Shown here: piece by piece, positions 25,601 to 35,819 of the stretch
How the letters are laid out: each line of letters begins with the position of its first letter
Position numbering within the stretch: the first letter of the stretch is position 1
Assembly: GCA_022432975.1 (NCBI GenBank)
Contig: CM039511.1
Location: 48,184,902-48,248,901 of the forward strand
Reading direction: 5' to 3'
DNA: 64,000 nucleotides
Origin: Begonia masoniana
Taxonomy: Eukaryota; Streptophyta; Magnoliopsida; Cucurbitales; Begoniaceae
The notes under the pieces: model-generated
What the model was told of the DNA's origin: nothing
The model's database searches: none
Seen by the model: the letters and a program-made list of their open reading frames with translations, nothing else
Translations under genes and position numbers: made by a program

Positions 25601-25650
25601 AATCGATTTGTTCCGAAAGAGTTGAACGTATCAAGCAAATGAGGTTGAGT
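22636..25650 (+). repeat. 208-bp satellite, forward, alpha type
   Basis: About 14.5 monomers, mostly GAACGTATC type, including several 202-bp variants. The stretch from 24315 carries the private variant TGGACTCGAAACTCAG and keeps the same offset (24314) against the start of the window for at least 448 bases. It ends in GAGGTTGAGT, the left target site of element A. Confidence 0.95.
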
Positions 25651-26348
25651 TGATGTGGGCAAGGATGGCATTGAAGAAGAGTTGGGCCAAGAAGAATACT
25701 TAATGGAGTTGAAAATACCAAATGGACCTATCACTAGAGCTCGGGCCAAGAAGCTTCAAGAAGAAGTCCAAAATAACTTATTTCAAGAACCAAGACTACT
25801 TGAAGAAATGGGCCTTAAAGTTATTAATGTGTTACAAATACAAATGGAGTTTGATTAGGCCCAAATTAAGCAAAGAAGGCTCTAGAATGAGTAATTTCGA
25901 AGTGACATCCACTAGGCATTTAATATTGGCATAGAGAAGGCCAAAAGGTGTTTTGATGGTTTCCAAGAAGGCTGAACCTAGACCATATTAGAAGCAAAGT
26001 TCTTTCTCATGTTTTCAAGGCTATTTAATGCCTATTCTAGACTATTCTTGTAAGCCTATAAATACTTGGGAGTTCTTCATTGTAAGACACACTAGAATGA
26101 GAATTATCTTGTGAGAATTTCCTCCAAACTGTTCTTCTGTAGAACTTGCGGAAATTTCAAGTGCAACCACTTGATTTCCAACCCTTATAATATTGGTTTC
26201 TTGCTCTTCCATAGCAACGGGGTCAATATTCCTTTCTTGATACTATTGGTTTCTGGTTGTCATATAACCACGGGGTCATTAGTCCTAAACTTTGAAACTA
26301 CTATTGGGCGATCCTGAAGTTGATTCCATCTATTGACGTTGTGCATCA
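25651..26348 (+). mobile_element. 5' LTR of element A
   Basis: 698 bp, TGATGTGG to TGCATCA. It lacks 26 bases near the 3' end that the 3' LTR has after GACGTT. The first 200 bases keep the frame of the integrase tail ([10 protein letters not shown]), which is meaningful only in the 3' LTR. Two open frames of 67-70 residues reported by simple scanning here are this tail and its shadow. Confidence 0.94.
26057..26064 (+). promoter_or_regulatory. TATA box in 5' LTR of element A
   Basis: TATAAATA within GCCTATAAATACTTGGG, the only strong TATA match in the LTR; the same site is at 31893-31900 in the 3' LTR. It would drive the genomic RNA. Confidence 0.7.
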
Positions 26349-26350
26349 TT

Positions 26351-26364
26351 TGGTATCAGAGCCT
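26351..26364 (+). promoter_or_regulatory. Primer binding site (tRNA-iMet) of element A
   Basis: TGGTATCAGAGCCT begins two bases after the LTR end and matches the complement of the 3' end of plant initiator methionine tRNA. Confidence 0.93.
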
Positions 26365-26936
26365 ATTGAGGTTTTGTTTATCGTCTAGTGCTTAATTTCT
26401 TTTTATTTCAATTTCCTCTTTGTTGTTGATCCATAATTTCATATCTTTGTTCTTGATCCCATTGATAGTTTATCAAAAAAAAAAAAAAAAAAGAGGGCAA
26501 AAATAAAGAGAAAAAAAAAGAAAAAAAAAAGGGACAAAAAAAAAGAGAAAAAAAAAAGAAGAAAAGAAAAGAGGAAAAAGAAATTTCTTTATCATATATT
26601 TTTGTTTCAAAATCCGTGGTATCAATCATATTGTGACCATATTTCTTCCTTTCCTTCCTTTATTTTGCGCCCCATTGTTTTCATCTTTACTAAGAAATCT
26701 ATATTTTATGTGTGTTGGTTTTCATTTGTTTTGCTTTGATATTTGCCTTGCTTAGTTTTCTCAAGAACTTTGAGGAGGAAAGTGAGTGGTAAAAGGCAAG
26801 AGTTGGAGAGCTTATTAGAGGGTAAAAGCCAAAATCTCTGTGAGTAAACACGAGTGCTCGAGAACCATATTTGAGTGTATACACGTGAGGGAGAGGTGAG
26901 GTCCTTTTCTTTACTCTTTTACACAGATTCTACAAC
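26365..26936 (+). other. Element A 5' leader with purine tract and conserved boxes
   Basis: Non-coding leader between primer site and gag. Positions 26476-26581 are almost entirely A and G on the sense strand. Two phrases shared with the leaders of elements D and E follow: GGTAAAAGGCAAGAG (26788-26802) and CACGTGAGGGAG (26882-26893). Position and conservation suggest RNA packaging, dimerisation or splicing signals, but no function can be assigned. Minus-strand open frames here arise from the purine tract. Confidence 0.8.
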
Positions 26937-28553
26937 ATGTCTGAAAGAGAAGGTGAAGCAACACCAATGGATAGCAATTTGGTCATCCAAGCCATGCAGC
27001 AACAATTCCAGAGGATGAACGTCCAATTTGAAGAGATTCGAGATCGATTGGATCGTAATGATGAACGCATTAATCAAATTCAACAAGGTGCCATGCCCCA
27101 AGAAAGACAGCCAACTAGACGACCCTTCGTTACTGCAGTTAATCCCATGGGCGATTATGCTGAAGAGTATGAGGATTTTGACGAAGTAGCCTCCATAAGA
27201 AGAGAAAGAGATCATAGGCCAAGACAAAGACGTCAATACCGAGAAAGAAATTTTACTGACAACAACACAGGTGCGATTAAACTCTCTATCCCATCATTTC
27301 AAGGTAAAAATGACCCGGACGTTTACATTGAATGGGAACGAAAGGTTGAACTTGTTTTTGATTGCCATAACTATTCGGAGGAAAAAAAAGTTAAACTTGC
27401 AGCTGTTTCTTTCACTGATTACGCAATTGCTTGGTGGGACCAAGTGCTCCTAACCAAACGAAGAAATAGAGAAATTCCAATCGACAATTGGGAAGACATG
27501 AAAGCTGTCATGAGACGAAGGTTTGTTCCTTCACATTATTATAGAGATTTACACTTAAAATTGCAAAGCCTTAAATAGGGTTCAAAATCTGTTGAGGAGT
27601 ACCATAAGGAGATGGAAATTTCCATGATTCGTGCCAATGTTGAGGAAGATCGAGAAGCAACCATGGCTCGATTCATTTGTGGGCTCAATCGTGAAATTGC
27701 AAATATTGTTGAATTGCAGCACTACGTGGAACTTGAAGAGGTTGTCCACATGGCCATGAAGGTTGAAAGACAGCTCAAAAGAGGAGGAAGATCAACCTCC
27801 AAGCAAGAAACTTTTACTTCTTTGAGTGGGAAGTCAAAATGGAATTCTACTCTAAGGCAAGAAGAGCAGTCGACTTCCAAGGCAAAAGATGAAAAAGTGA
27901 TGGCCAAGCAGGTTGAAAAAGGTACGAGTTATACCCCAACCCAGAGAAATCGAGATATAAAGTGTTTTAAATGTCATGGAATTGGTCATATTTCTTCACA
28001 ATGCCCAAATAAAAGAACTATGATTTTGTTAAATAATGGGGATATTGTTTCTGAAGAAGAAAGTGACAATGAAGTTATGCCACCACTTGAAGAAGCTAGT
28101 GATACCGAACATGCAGTTGTTGGCCAAGCCTTAGTAGTTCTTCGAACCCTACATGTTCAAACTATAGAAGATGATGACCGTCAACAACGTGAAAACATTT
28201 TCTATACGCGCTGCCATGTTAAAGAAAAGGTTTGTGGTTTAATCATAGATGGAGGAAGTTGTGTGAATGTTGCAAGTAAGATGATGGTGGACAAGCTTGG
28301 ATTAAAGACCCTGAAACACCCTCGACCATATCGTCTCCAATGGCTCAATGAAAGTGGAGAAATGAAGGTAACAAAACAGGTTCTTGTCTCATTTTCAATT
28401 GGCAAATATTCAGATGAAGTTCTTTGTGATGTTGTTCCTATGCAAGCAAGCCATATTTGCTTGGAAGACCATGGCAATTTGATAGACGCACCACCCATGA
28501 TGGATACAAGAATCGGTACAGCTTTACCAAGGACGGACGAAGTATTACTCTAG
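26937..28553 (+). pseudogene. Element A gag and protease
   Basis: Gag builds the virus-like particle and packages RNA; the aspartic protease cleaves the polyprotein. The ATG at 26937 opens MSEREGEATPMDSN, after the CACGTGAGGGAG box. A heptad-like Gln-rich N-terminus (about residues 15-60) is followed by the retrotransposon gag core (VYIEWERKVELVFDCHNYSE, then AWWDQ and FVPSHYYRDLH). TAG at 27576-27578 interrupts the frame, consistent with CAG to TAG. Beyond it come a basic segment, one CCHC zinc knuckle (CFKCHGIGHISSQC, from 27963) and the protease with IIDGGS (Asp codon 28248-28250). Protease loses frame by one missing base near 28455, just before its LGRPW motif, so this frame ends at 28553. 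Confidence 0.92.
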
Positions 28554-29488
28554 CTCCGTTACCACCCCATCAAGTTTTTGAAGAGCAATGTCAAATTAAA
28601 AAATCTGTCACAGCTAATACAAAACAATGTGAGAGTGAGCATGAGAGTTCAAAAGAAAGTGAGAGAGAAGAGAGAAAATGTGAGAAGAAGAGAGAAAAGA
28701 GTCAGGTCCCTCTTGAAAAAGAAAAAAAGGCAGTGAATTTCCTTGCAAAAGAGAGAGAGATTAAGAGTGCCTTCAAATCAGAAAAAACAATGATGTTGAT
28801 CTTGTACAAAGAGGCTTATTTCTTAACAACTAACACTGATAATCCTTTGCCTACTGTAGCAGTTGCTCTTTTACAGGAATTTGAAGATGTCTTTCCTGAG
28901 GAAACGCCACCAGGATTGCCACCAATAAGAGGCATTGAGCATCGAATTGATTTCATTCCAGGAGCTACCATTCCTAATCGACCCGCCTATCGAAGTAATC
29001 CAGAAGAAACAAAGGAACTTCAAAGGCAAGTTGAAGAGCTGCTAGCCAAAGGACATGTTCGAGAAAGTATGAGTCCATGTGCGGTTCCTGTCTTGTTGGT
29101 CCCTAAGAAAGATGGAACTTGGAGAATGTGCGTCGATTGCCGAGCAATCAATAAAATCACGGTAAAGTATCGACATCCCATACCTCGATTAGATGACATG
29201 TTAGATGAATTGCATGGTTCCACTATCTTTTCAAAGATTGATTTAAAAAGTGGTTATCATCAAATTCGTATGCAAGAAGGTGATGAATGGAAAACTGCTT
29301 TCAAAACAAAACATGGTTTGTATGAGTGGCTAGTAATGCCTTTCGGGTTGACTAACGCACCAAGTACTTTTATGCGTTTAATGAATCATGTTTTACGTGC
29401 TTACATTGGAAAGTTTGTTGTTATTTATTTTGATGATATTCTAGTTTACAACAAACACTTGAATGAACATATTGAACACCTGAGATAG
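28457..29488 (+). pseudogene. Element A protease end, linker and reverse transcriptase
   Basis: Continues the polyprotein after the frameshift, starting at [12 protein letters not shown] highly charged Lys/Glu/Ser linker (about 28590-28790) separates protease from reverse transcriptase. RT motifs follow: LPPIRGIEH, the nucleotide-binding [18 protein letters not shown], the [14 protein letters not shown] strand with its catalytic Asp, [17 protein letters not shown], and YFDD at 29426-29437. All catalytic aspartates are present. The frame is lost at about 29486 by one extra T, and a stop follows at once. Apart from that the domain is intact and close to element C. Confidence 0.92.
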
Positions 29489-30430
29489 TGTACTTAATGT
29501 TTTGAAACATGAAAAGTTGTTTGCTAACTTTAAAAAGTGTAGCTTTTGCAAAGACAAGGTTGAGTTTCTTGGTTTTGTTGTAAGTTCCAAAGGTGTGGAA
29601 GTAGATGAAGAGAAAGTTAAGGCTATCAAAGATTGGCCTACGCCCACTAACATCACTGAAGTTAGAAGTTTCCATGGTTTGGCTGGATTCTATCGAAGGT
29701 TTGTTCCAAACTTTAGCACCATTGCTGCTCCATTGACGGAAATTATCAAGAAAAGTGTTGGGTTCAAATGGGATGATTCACAAGAGAAGGCTTTCAACAC
29801 TTTAAAAGAAAAGTTAAGTACTTCTCGTTTACTTCTCTTACCAGATTTTTCCAAAACCTTTGAAATCGAATGTGATGCTTCTGGTATTGTATAGGTGCCG
29901 TACTCATGCAAGACAAGAGACCCATTGCCTATTTCAGTGAGAAACTTAATGGAGCTGCTTTGAATTACTCCACCTATGACAAAGAACTTTATGCATTGGT
30001 GAGAGCTCTGGAAACTTGGCAACATTACTTGTGGTCTAAGGAATTTGTCATTCATACCTACCATGAATCATTGAAGCACTTAAAAGGTCAAGGTAAGTTG
30101 AATCGACGACATGCTCGCTGGATTGAATTTATTGAAATGTTTCCATATACCATCCAATACAAACAAGGTAAAGACAATATTGTAGCTGATGCTTTATCTC
30201 GAAGGTATGTTCTTCTTTCTACTCTTTCCACTAAATTTTTGGGTTTTGAGCACATCAAGGAATTATATCCAAAAGATCCTGATTTTTCAACTTGGTTTGA
30301 AGCCACAGAAACAAAACCTTTTGAAAAGTTTTACAAACAAGAAGGATATTTGTTTCGAGAAAATAGACTTTGCATTCCACAATGTTCTTTGCGTGAATTG
30401 CTTGTTCGAGAGTCACATGGGGGGGGGTCT
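29489..30430 (+). pseudogene. Element A RT thumb/connection and RNase H
   Basis: After the frameshift the thumb region resumes ([28 protein letters not shown]). RNase H begins with ECDAS; one base is missing near 29890 and the frame changes again, resuming before [12 protein letters not shown]. Further RNase H motifs are [19 protein letters not shown] and ADALSRR. The motif that reads TDHES in element C reads TYHES here: TAC at 30059-30061 replaces an Asp that is one of the conserved acidic residues of RNase H. A spacer of about 60 residues leads to integrase; the frame is lost once more at a run of nine G (30419-30427) in the HGGG motif. Confidence 0.9.
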
Positions 30431-31694
30431 TATGGGACATTTTGGAATTCTTAAAACCTTAGAAATTTTGAAAGAACATTTCTTTTGGCCACATATGAAG
30501 AGAGATGTAGAGAGAATTTGCAATAGATGCATAACTTGTAGAAAAGCAAAATCTAGAGTAAAACCTCATGGATTGTACCAAGCTTTACCTGTTCCTTGTC
30601 ATCCTTGGATTGATGTTTCTATGGATTTTGTGTTAGGGTTACCAAGAACTAAAAATGGGAAAGATTCAATTTTTGTTGTGGTGGATAGATTTTCAAAGAT
30701 GGCACATTTTATCCCATGTAATAAAACAGATGATGCCACTCATATAGCTCAGTTATTCTTTAAGGAAGTAGTTCGTCTTCATGGTGTTCCAAAAACAATA
30801 GTTAGTGATCGAGACGCTAAGTTTCTTAGCCATTTTTGGCGAGTTCTGTGGGGTAAGTTAGGGACAACTTTGCTATTTTCTACTACTTGTCACCCACAAA
30901 CCGATGGACAAACCGAGGTTGTAAACAGGACCCTAGGAACTCTTTTACGAGCAGTAATAAAGAATCATTTAAAATCATGGGAAGATTGTATTCCTTTTAT
31001 TGAGTTTGCTTACAATAGAACAATGCATTCTTCTACTTCTTATTCTCCTTTTGAAATTATTTATGGTTTTAATCCGTTAACTCCATTGGATTTACTTCCA
31101 TTGCCTATTAATGAGACCATTAGCCTAGATGGGAAGAAGAAGGCAGAATTGGTAAAGAAACTTCATGAAGACGCACGTCAGCATATCATCAAACGGAATG
31201 AGCAAGCTGCTGCCCATGCAAACAAAGGAAGAAAGCACATCACTTTTCAACAAGGAGATTTGGTTTGGGTTCATTTTCGTAAAGAACGTTTTCCCCAACA
31301 AAGAAAGTGTAAACTCAATCCTCGTGGAGATGGACCATTCCAAGTTTTGAAAAAGATTATTGATAATGCTTATATCATTGATCTACCAGCTGATTATCAA
31401 GTGAGTGCTACTTTTAATGTAACTGACCTCTCTCCTTTCTATGTAGGTCCAGATTCGAGGATGAATCCTTTTCAAGAGAGGGAGAATGATGTGGGCAAGG
31501 ATGCCATTGAAGAAGAGTTGGGCCAAGAAGAATACTTAATGGAGTTGAAAATACCAAATGGACCTATCACTAGAGCTCGGGCCAAGAAGCTTCAAGAAGA
31601 AGTCCAAAATAACTTATTTCAAGAACCAAGACCACTTGAAGAAATAGGCCTTAAAGTTATTAATGTGTTACAAATACAAATGGAGTTTGATTAG
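30413..31694 (+). pseudogene. Element A integrase with LTR-encoded tail
   Basis: After the G-run frameshift the frame is open for over 420 codons to 31694. It has the zinc-binding HHCC module ([19 protein letters not shown], then CNRCITC), the DDE core (Asp 30624-30626 in MDFVLGLP, Asp 30807-30809 in VSDRDAKF, Glu 30915-30917 in QTEVVNRT), and a C-terminal domain ([28 protein letters not shown]). The last 208 bases are in the 3' LTR and encode a tail with [10 protein letters not shown]. Chromodomain residues are not recognisable, so the tail is the likeliest place for a targeting function; that is inference. All three catalytic residues are present. Confidence 0.92.
31474..31486 (+). promoter_or_regulatory. 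Polypurine tract of element A
   Basis: AAGAGAGGGAGAA immediately before the 3' LTR start TGATGTGG; primes plus-strand synthesis in LTR elements. Also translated in the integrase frame. Confidence 0.85.
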
Positions 31695-32210
31695 GCCCAA
31701 ATTAAGCAAAGAAGGCTCTAGAATGAGTAATTTCGAAGTGACATCCACTAGGCATTTAATATTGGCATAGAGAAGGCCAAAAGGTGTTTTGATGGTTTCC
31801 AAGAAGGCTGAACCTAGACCATATTAGAAGCAAAGTTCTTTCTCATGTTTTCAAGGCTATTTAATGCCTATTCTAGACTATTCTTGTAAGCCTATAAATA
31901 CTTGGGAGTTCTTCATTGTAAGACACACTAGAATGAGAATTATCTTGTGAGAATTTCCTCCAAACTGTTCTTCTGTAGAACTTGCGGAAATTTCAAGTGC
32001 AACCACTTGATTTCCAACCCTTATAATATTGGTTTCTTGCTCTTCCATAGCAACGGGGTCAATATTCCTTTCTTGATACTATTGGTTTCTGGTTGTCATA
32101 TAACCACGGGGTCATTAGTCCTAAACTTTGAAACTACTATTGGGCGATCCTGAAGTTGATTCCATCTATTGACGTTGGGTCTCACAACAAGTTTGTTGAG
32201 GTTTGCATCA
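31487..32210 (+). mobile_element. 3' LTR of element A
   Basis: 724 bp, TGATGTGG to TTTGCATCA. It differs from the 5' LTR by three substitutions near the 5' end and by 26 extra bases after GACGTT (about 32177-32202). It contains the integrase tail codons up to TAG at 31692-31694 and a TATAAATA at 31893-31900. The TGAGT duplication follows. Confidence 0.94.
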
Positions 32211-33235
32211 TGAGTGTTACATGACTTGTGGTTAGAACCTAAGTTATCCATTTCACATTCAAGGTTTTAACTTGAAGTGATGAGAACGACGTGTATTGAG
32301 GACCCAACAACCTTCATGGACGCGAAACTAAGACTTCATAATGCGCTTGATGAAGCATTAGAAACTTCACTTCAATCGATTTGTTCCAAAAGAGTTGAAC
32401 GTATCAAGTAAATGAGGTTGAGTGTTACATGACTTGTGGTTAGAACCTAAGTTATCCATTTCACATTCAAGGTTTTAACTTGAAGTGATGAGAACGACGT
32501 GTATTGAGTACCCAACAACCTTCATGGACGCGAAACTAAGACTTAGTAATGTGCTTGATGAAGCATTAGAAACTTCACTTCAATCGATTTGTTCCAAAAG
32601 AGTTGAACGTATCAAGCAAATGAGGCTGAGTGTTACATGACTTGTGGTTAGAACCTAAGTTATCCATTTGACATTAAAGGTTTTAACTTGAAGTGATGAG
32701 AACGACATGTATTGAGGACATAACAACCTTCATGGACGCGAAACTAAGACTTAGTAATGCGCTTGATGAAGCATTAGAAACTTCACTTCAATCGATTTGT
32801 TCCGAAAGAGTTGAACGTATCAAGCAAATGAGGTTGAGTGTTACATGACTTGTGGTTAGAACCTAAGTTATCCATTTCACATTCAAGGTTTTAACTTGAA
32901 GTGATGAGAACAACGTGTATTGAGGACCCAACAACCTTCATGGACGCGAAACTAAGACTTCATAATGCGCTTGATGAAGCATTAGAAACTTCACTTCAAT
33001 CGATTTGTTCCGAAAGAGTTGAACGTATCAAGCAAATGAGGTTGAGTGTTACATGACTTGTGGTTAGAACCTAAGTTATCCATTTCATATTCAAGGTTTT
33101 AACTTGAAGTGATGAGAACGACATGTATTGAGGACCCAACAAGTTGAATGGACGCGAAACTAAGACTTCATAATGCGCTTGATGAAGCATTAGAAACTTC
33201 ACTTCAATCGATTTGTTCCAAAAGAGTTGAACGTA
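32211..33235 (+). repeat. 208-bp satellite between elements A and D
   Basis: Five forward monomers of the GAACGTATC type. Three of the copies carry CTTCATAATGCGC in place of CTTAGTAATGCGC (about 32334, 32954, 33168), a variant also found at 4746 and at 25561 just left of element A. Confidence 0.95.
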
Positions 33236-33963
33236 TGATAGGCTTGAAGAGGTGGATTCTATAGAAGCAAATCAAAAGGATACATCAATGGCTAAAGAGG
33301 ATTCAATACAACTACCACAAGGTCCATTGACAAGAGCTCGAGCTAAAGCATTTCAAAAGGCTATTTAAAACTTACTTTATGTTGAAAAGATTGCTCAAAA
33401 TGAAGAAGGAAGTTTTCAACGTTATTACACACTTATCGAAGCCTTAAATTAAGAGAATTCAGCTTGAGAAGATATTCAAAATGAAGAAGGAAGTTTTCAA
33501 CGTTATTACACACTTATCGAAGCCTTAAATTAAGAGAATTCAGCTTGAGAAGATATATTACTTTATGGGCCGATTTGGTATTTGGCTTTCTTAGTTCAAG
33601 TTTATTATTTTTAGTGTTTTTCCATGCCCAAAGACTTGTGTTAATGGGCCAAACGAATTTGGGCTATTTTTGGGTTATTTTAGGGTTTCTTTTATGCCTA
33701 CTATAAAAGGGGCAAGTTTATCTTTGTAAAGGAGGCTATTTTTTTGGTGAATGCATTGTGAGAGTATTCTCCTCTTTGTTCTTGAATGAACCAAACCAAA
33801 CTCAGCAAGAATTGATCAACTTGTTGTTTCATTTAGGAGTTGGGGTCTTTAGGACATTGTTTCCTACGGGTTTCTCTTCGATCACCTACTCTATTTCTTA
33901 GTTTCGGGGTTCTTTTCCATCTTTTGAGGGTTCTAAGGGTTTGCACCCAAAGGGTTCGCATCA
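33236..33963 (+). mobile_element. 5' LTR of element D
   Basis: 728 bp, TGATAGG to TTCGCATCA. The first about 200 bases encode an integrase tail (GPLTRARAKAFQKAI) in one frame, now broken by two stops (in CTATTTAAAAC and in each copy of AAATTAAGAG). TATAAAAG at 33702-33709 is the likely core promoter. It includes an 81-bp tandem duplication that the inverted copy at the other end lacks. Confidence 0.9.
33395..33556 (+). repeat. 81-bp tandem duplication in element D LTR
   Basis: Two adjacent identical copies, 33395-33475 and 33476-33556, starting TCAAAATGAAGAAGG and ending GAGAAGATAT. 81 is 27 codons, so the duplication by itself would keep the integrase-tail frame. Both copies share the same stop-creating base, so that change came before the duplication. 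Confidence 0.93.
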
Positions 33964-33966
33964 TTT

Positions 33967-33978
33967 TGGTATCAGAGC
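33967..33978 (+). promoter_or_regulatory. Primer binding site (tRNA-iMet) of element D
   Basis: TGGTATCAGAGC three bases after the LTR end, complementary to plant initiator methionine tRNA. Confidence 0.92.
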
Positions 33979-34766
33979 GTTGGTTCTACAAATCGGGTAC
34001 TATCTATCTTTTTTTTGTTTTTTTGTATTCGTTGTTTTAATCTATTGATCCTTAAAAAAAAAAAAATATATTCGTTCTATTGTTCTTGTTGATTGGCAAT
34101 ATCGTTCTTCAGCATAAACTTGTCAAATTCCTCTCCTCAATCTTCTCTTGGTGTTGGTGTCTTTTCATATTCTGTTGGTGTCTTTTCATATTCTGTTTGT
34201 CTTTACACATTCCATTCTTCAATCTTCCTTTGTAGTTGGTGTCTTTTCATTTTCTGTTTGTCTCTATCTATGCTTGTGGGCCACAAAATTCATTTATTGT
34301 TGTTGGTTACTTCTTGATTAAGCTGCTACAAAACAAAAACAAAAAAAAAAGAATTTTCGTGCAAAAAAAAAAAAAAACAGATTGTGGCAGCATCTTTAAT
34401 TACATTTCTTGAGAAATTGTGGCTAGTTTTCTTTCTATTATAACATCTTCAACCCATTTCTAAAGCTTAAACCTTCTTCCAATTTAATTGTCTTCGATCA
34501 TCTGTGTTCTTTAAATCCTACTCTCTTACTTGATTATGACGTTGGTCATTATTGCTTGAGTTTGGGTTTTACTTTGGTTCTTAAAGGACATTGTTGGGAA
34601 TACTAGAGTGGTAAAAGGCAAGAGAGAGAGATCATCAAAAAAAAAAAAAGCCAAAAGTAGAGTGAAACACATTATTCTGAGTGTAAACACGTGAGGGAGT
34701 GTGTGAGGCTTCATTTGTTTATATTATCGTAATTCTGATTATTTTTTCAAGTGTTTGTATTGCAAA
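33979..34766 (+). other. Element D 5' leader
   Basis: Non-coding leader of about 790 bp with A runs (34054-34065, 34343-34376), a T/C-rich section with repeated TGTTGGTGTCTTTTCAT phrases (about 34150-34250), and the two boxes shared with A and E: GGTAAAAGGCAAGAG (34610-34624) and CACGTGAGGGAG (34688-34699). No convincing coding frame. Confidence 0.8.
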
Positions 34767-35819
34767 ATGTTAGGAAATCAATCAGAAGCATATGGGGTAA
34801 ATGGAGGAAGAGAAGAGATTATTAGTCAAGAAAATCAGAGGCAGCATATCGATATACAAACAACTTTGAGAGCAATGCAACAACAATTCGCAAGGATGAT
34901 GGAAGAAATGACAGGATGGAGAGAAACGATGGAAGAAGTTAGGAGAGAACGAATTGTTGGACCACGAAATGAACCTAGACGAGCAAGGGGAAATGGACAT
35001 GAAAATGTGAGGGCAGCTGATATGGATGAGTACATGGATGATGGAGATTATGTTGGATACAATGATGAACTTGACTATGAGCAAGGATACATTGAAAGGG
35101 ATGTTGGTCAAAGAGGACGACGCAGACATCATCGAGGAGGTCATGCTGTTCGAAATTGGGAAAGAGTTGATAGAAACTTGGGAAGTATTAAAATGAAGAT
35201 TCCATCATTTCAAGGTAAATCTGATCCATAAGTTTATTTAGAGTGGGAAAAGAAAATGGAGTTAGTTTTTGATTGTCATCACTATTCTGAGGAGAAGAAG
35301 GTAAAGTTGGCAGTGACTGAATTTTGTGACTATGCAATATCTTGGTGGGATCAATTGGTGTCATCTCGGAGGAGGAATGGGGAAAGACCTGTGGAGACTT
35401 GGAATGAGTTGAAAAGTCTGATGAGAAAACGGTTTGTTCCTGATCATTATTATAGAGACCTACATCGCAAGTTGCAAGGGCTGCTTCAAGGGTATAGAAC
35501 AGTCGAAGATTATCACAAAGAGATGGAGACTATTATGACCAGATTAGATATTGAGGAAGACAGAGAGGTTACCATGGCACGATTTCTGAATGGATTACAC
35601 AAGGATATAGCACACGTAGTGGAGTTGCATCATTTTGTGGAGTTGGAAGATTTAGCACACAAGACTATCTTGGTAGAGCGACAACTCAAATTTAAAGGGG
35701 CAACAAAGAACATTGTGGGATCAAGTGCGAGGCCAAGTTGGAGTATGGACTACAAAGGCGACAAACTCAACTCTAAACCTAATTCTGAGCAACCTCGGTT
35801 TAAAAAAGAAGTGCCTAAC
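34767..35819 (+). pseudogene. Element D partial gag
   Basis: Particle protein of the retroelement. The ATG at 34767 (MLGNQSEAYG) lies shortly after the CACGTGAGGGAG box; an open frame extends a few codons upstream but has no better ATG. A Gln- and Arg-rich N-terminus (QQQFARMMEEM) and acidic/Arg-rich spacer precede the gag core (KIPSFQGKSDP, then LEWEKKMELVFDCHHYSEEK, SWWDQ, FVPDHYYRDLHRKLQ). TAA at 35229-35231 interrupts the frame just before VYLEWEK. The region before the zinc knuckle is reached but the knuckle itself is absent: gag is cut at about 35819 by the inverted LTR. It could not act alone and would need proteins in trans. Confidence 0.9.

Larger units (their letters stand above)
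25651..32210 (+). mobile_element. Element A: complete recent Ty3/gypsy (CRM-like) retrotransposon
   Basis: 6560 bp with two LTRs, primer site, leader, gag, protease, RT, RNase H, integrase and polypurine tract in canonical Ty3/gypsy order. It is flanked by a perfect 5-bp target duplication TGAGT (25646-25650 and 32211-32215); removing the element restores an unbroken satellite monomer. The LTRs differ by only three substitutions that I can find plus one 26-bp deletion, so insertion is recent. Coding continuity is lost at one in-frame stop (27576) and four single-base frameshifts (about 28455, 29486, 29890, 30421). CRM membership is inferred from the satellite target, the LTR-encoded integrase tail, the tRNA-iMet primer and absence of a visible chromodomain. 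Confidence 0.95.

Noticed and set aside
26111..26317. 68-codon frame in both LTRs of element A
   Set aside because: Present identically in the two LTRs because they are copies. It lies downstream of the TATA box in R/U5, has no known domain, and is not shared with the other LTR families.
33840..34317. Plus-strand frames of 66 and 74 codons in the element D LTR and leader
   Set aside because: They lie over the LTR end, primer site and T/C-rich leader and match no protein. The same LTR region inverted at 17597-17797 gives a similar chance frame.
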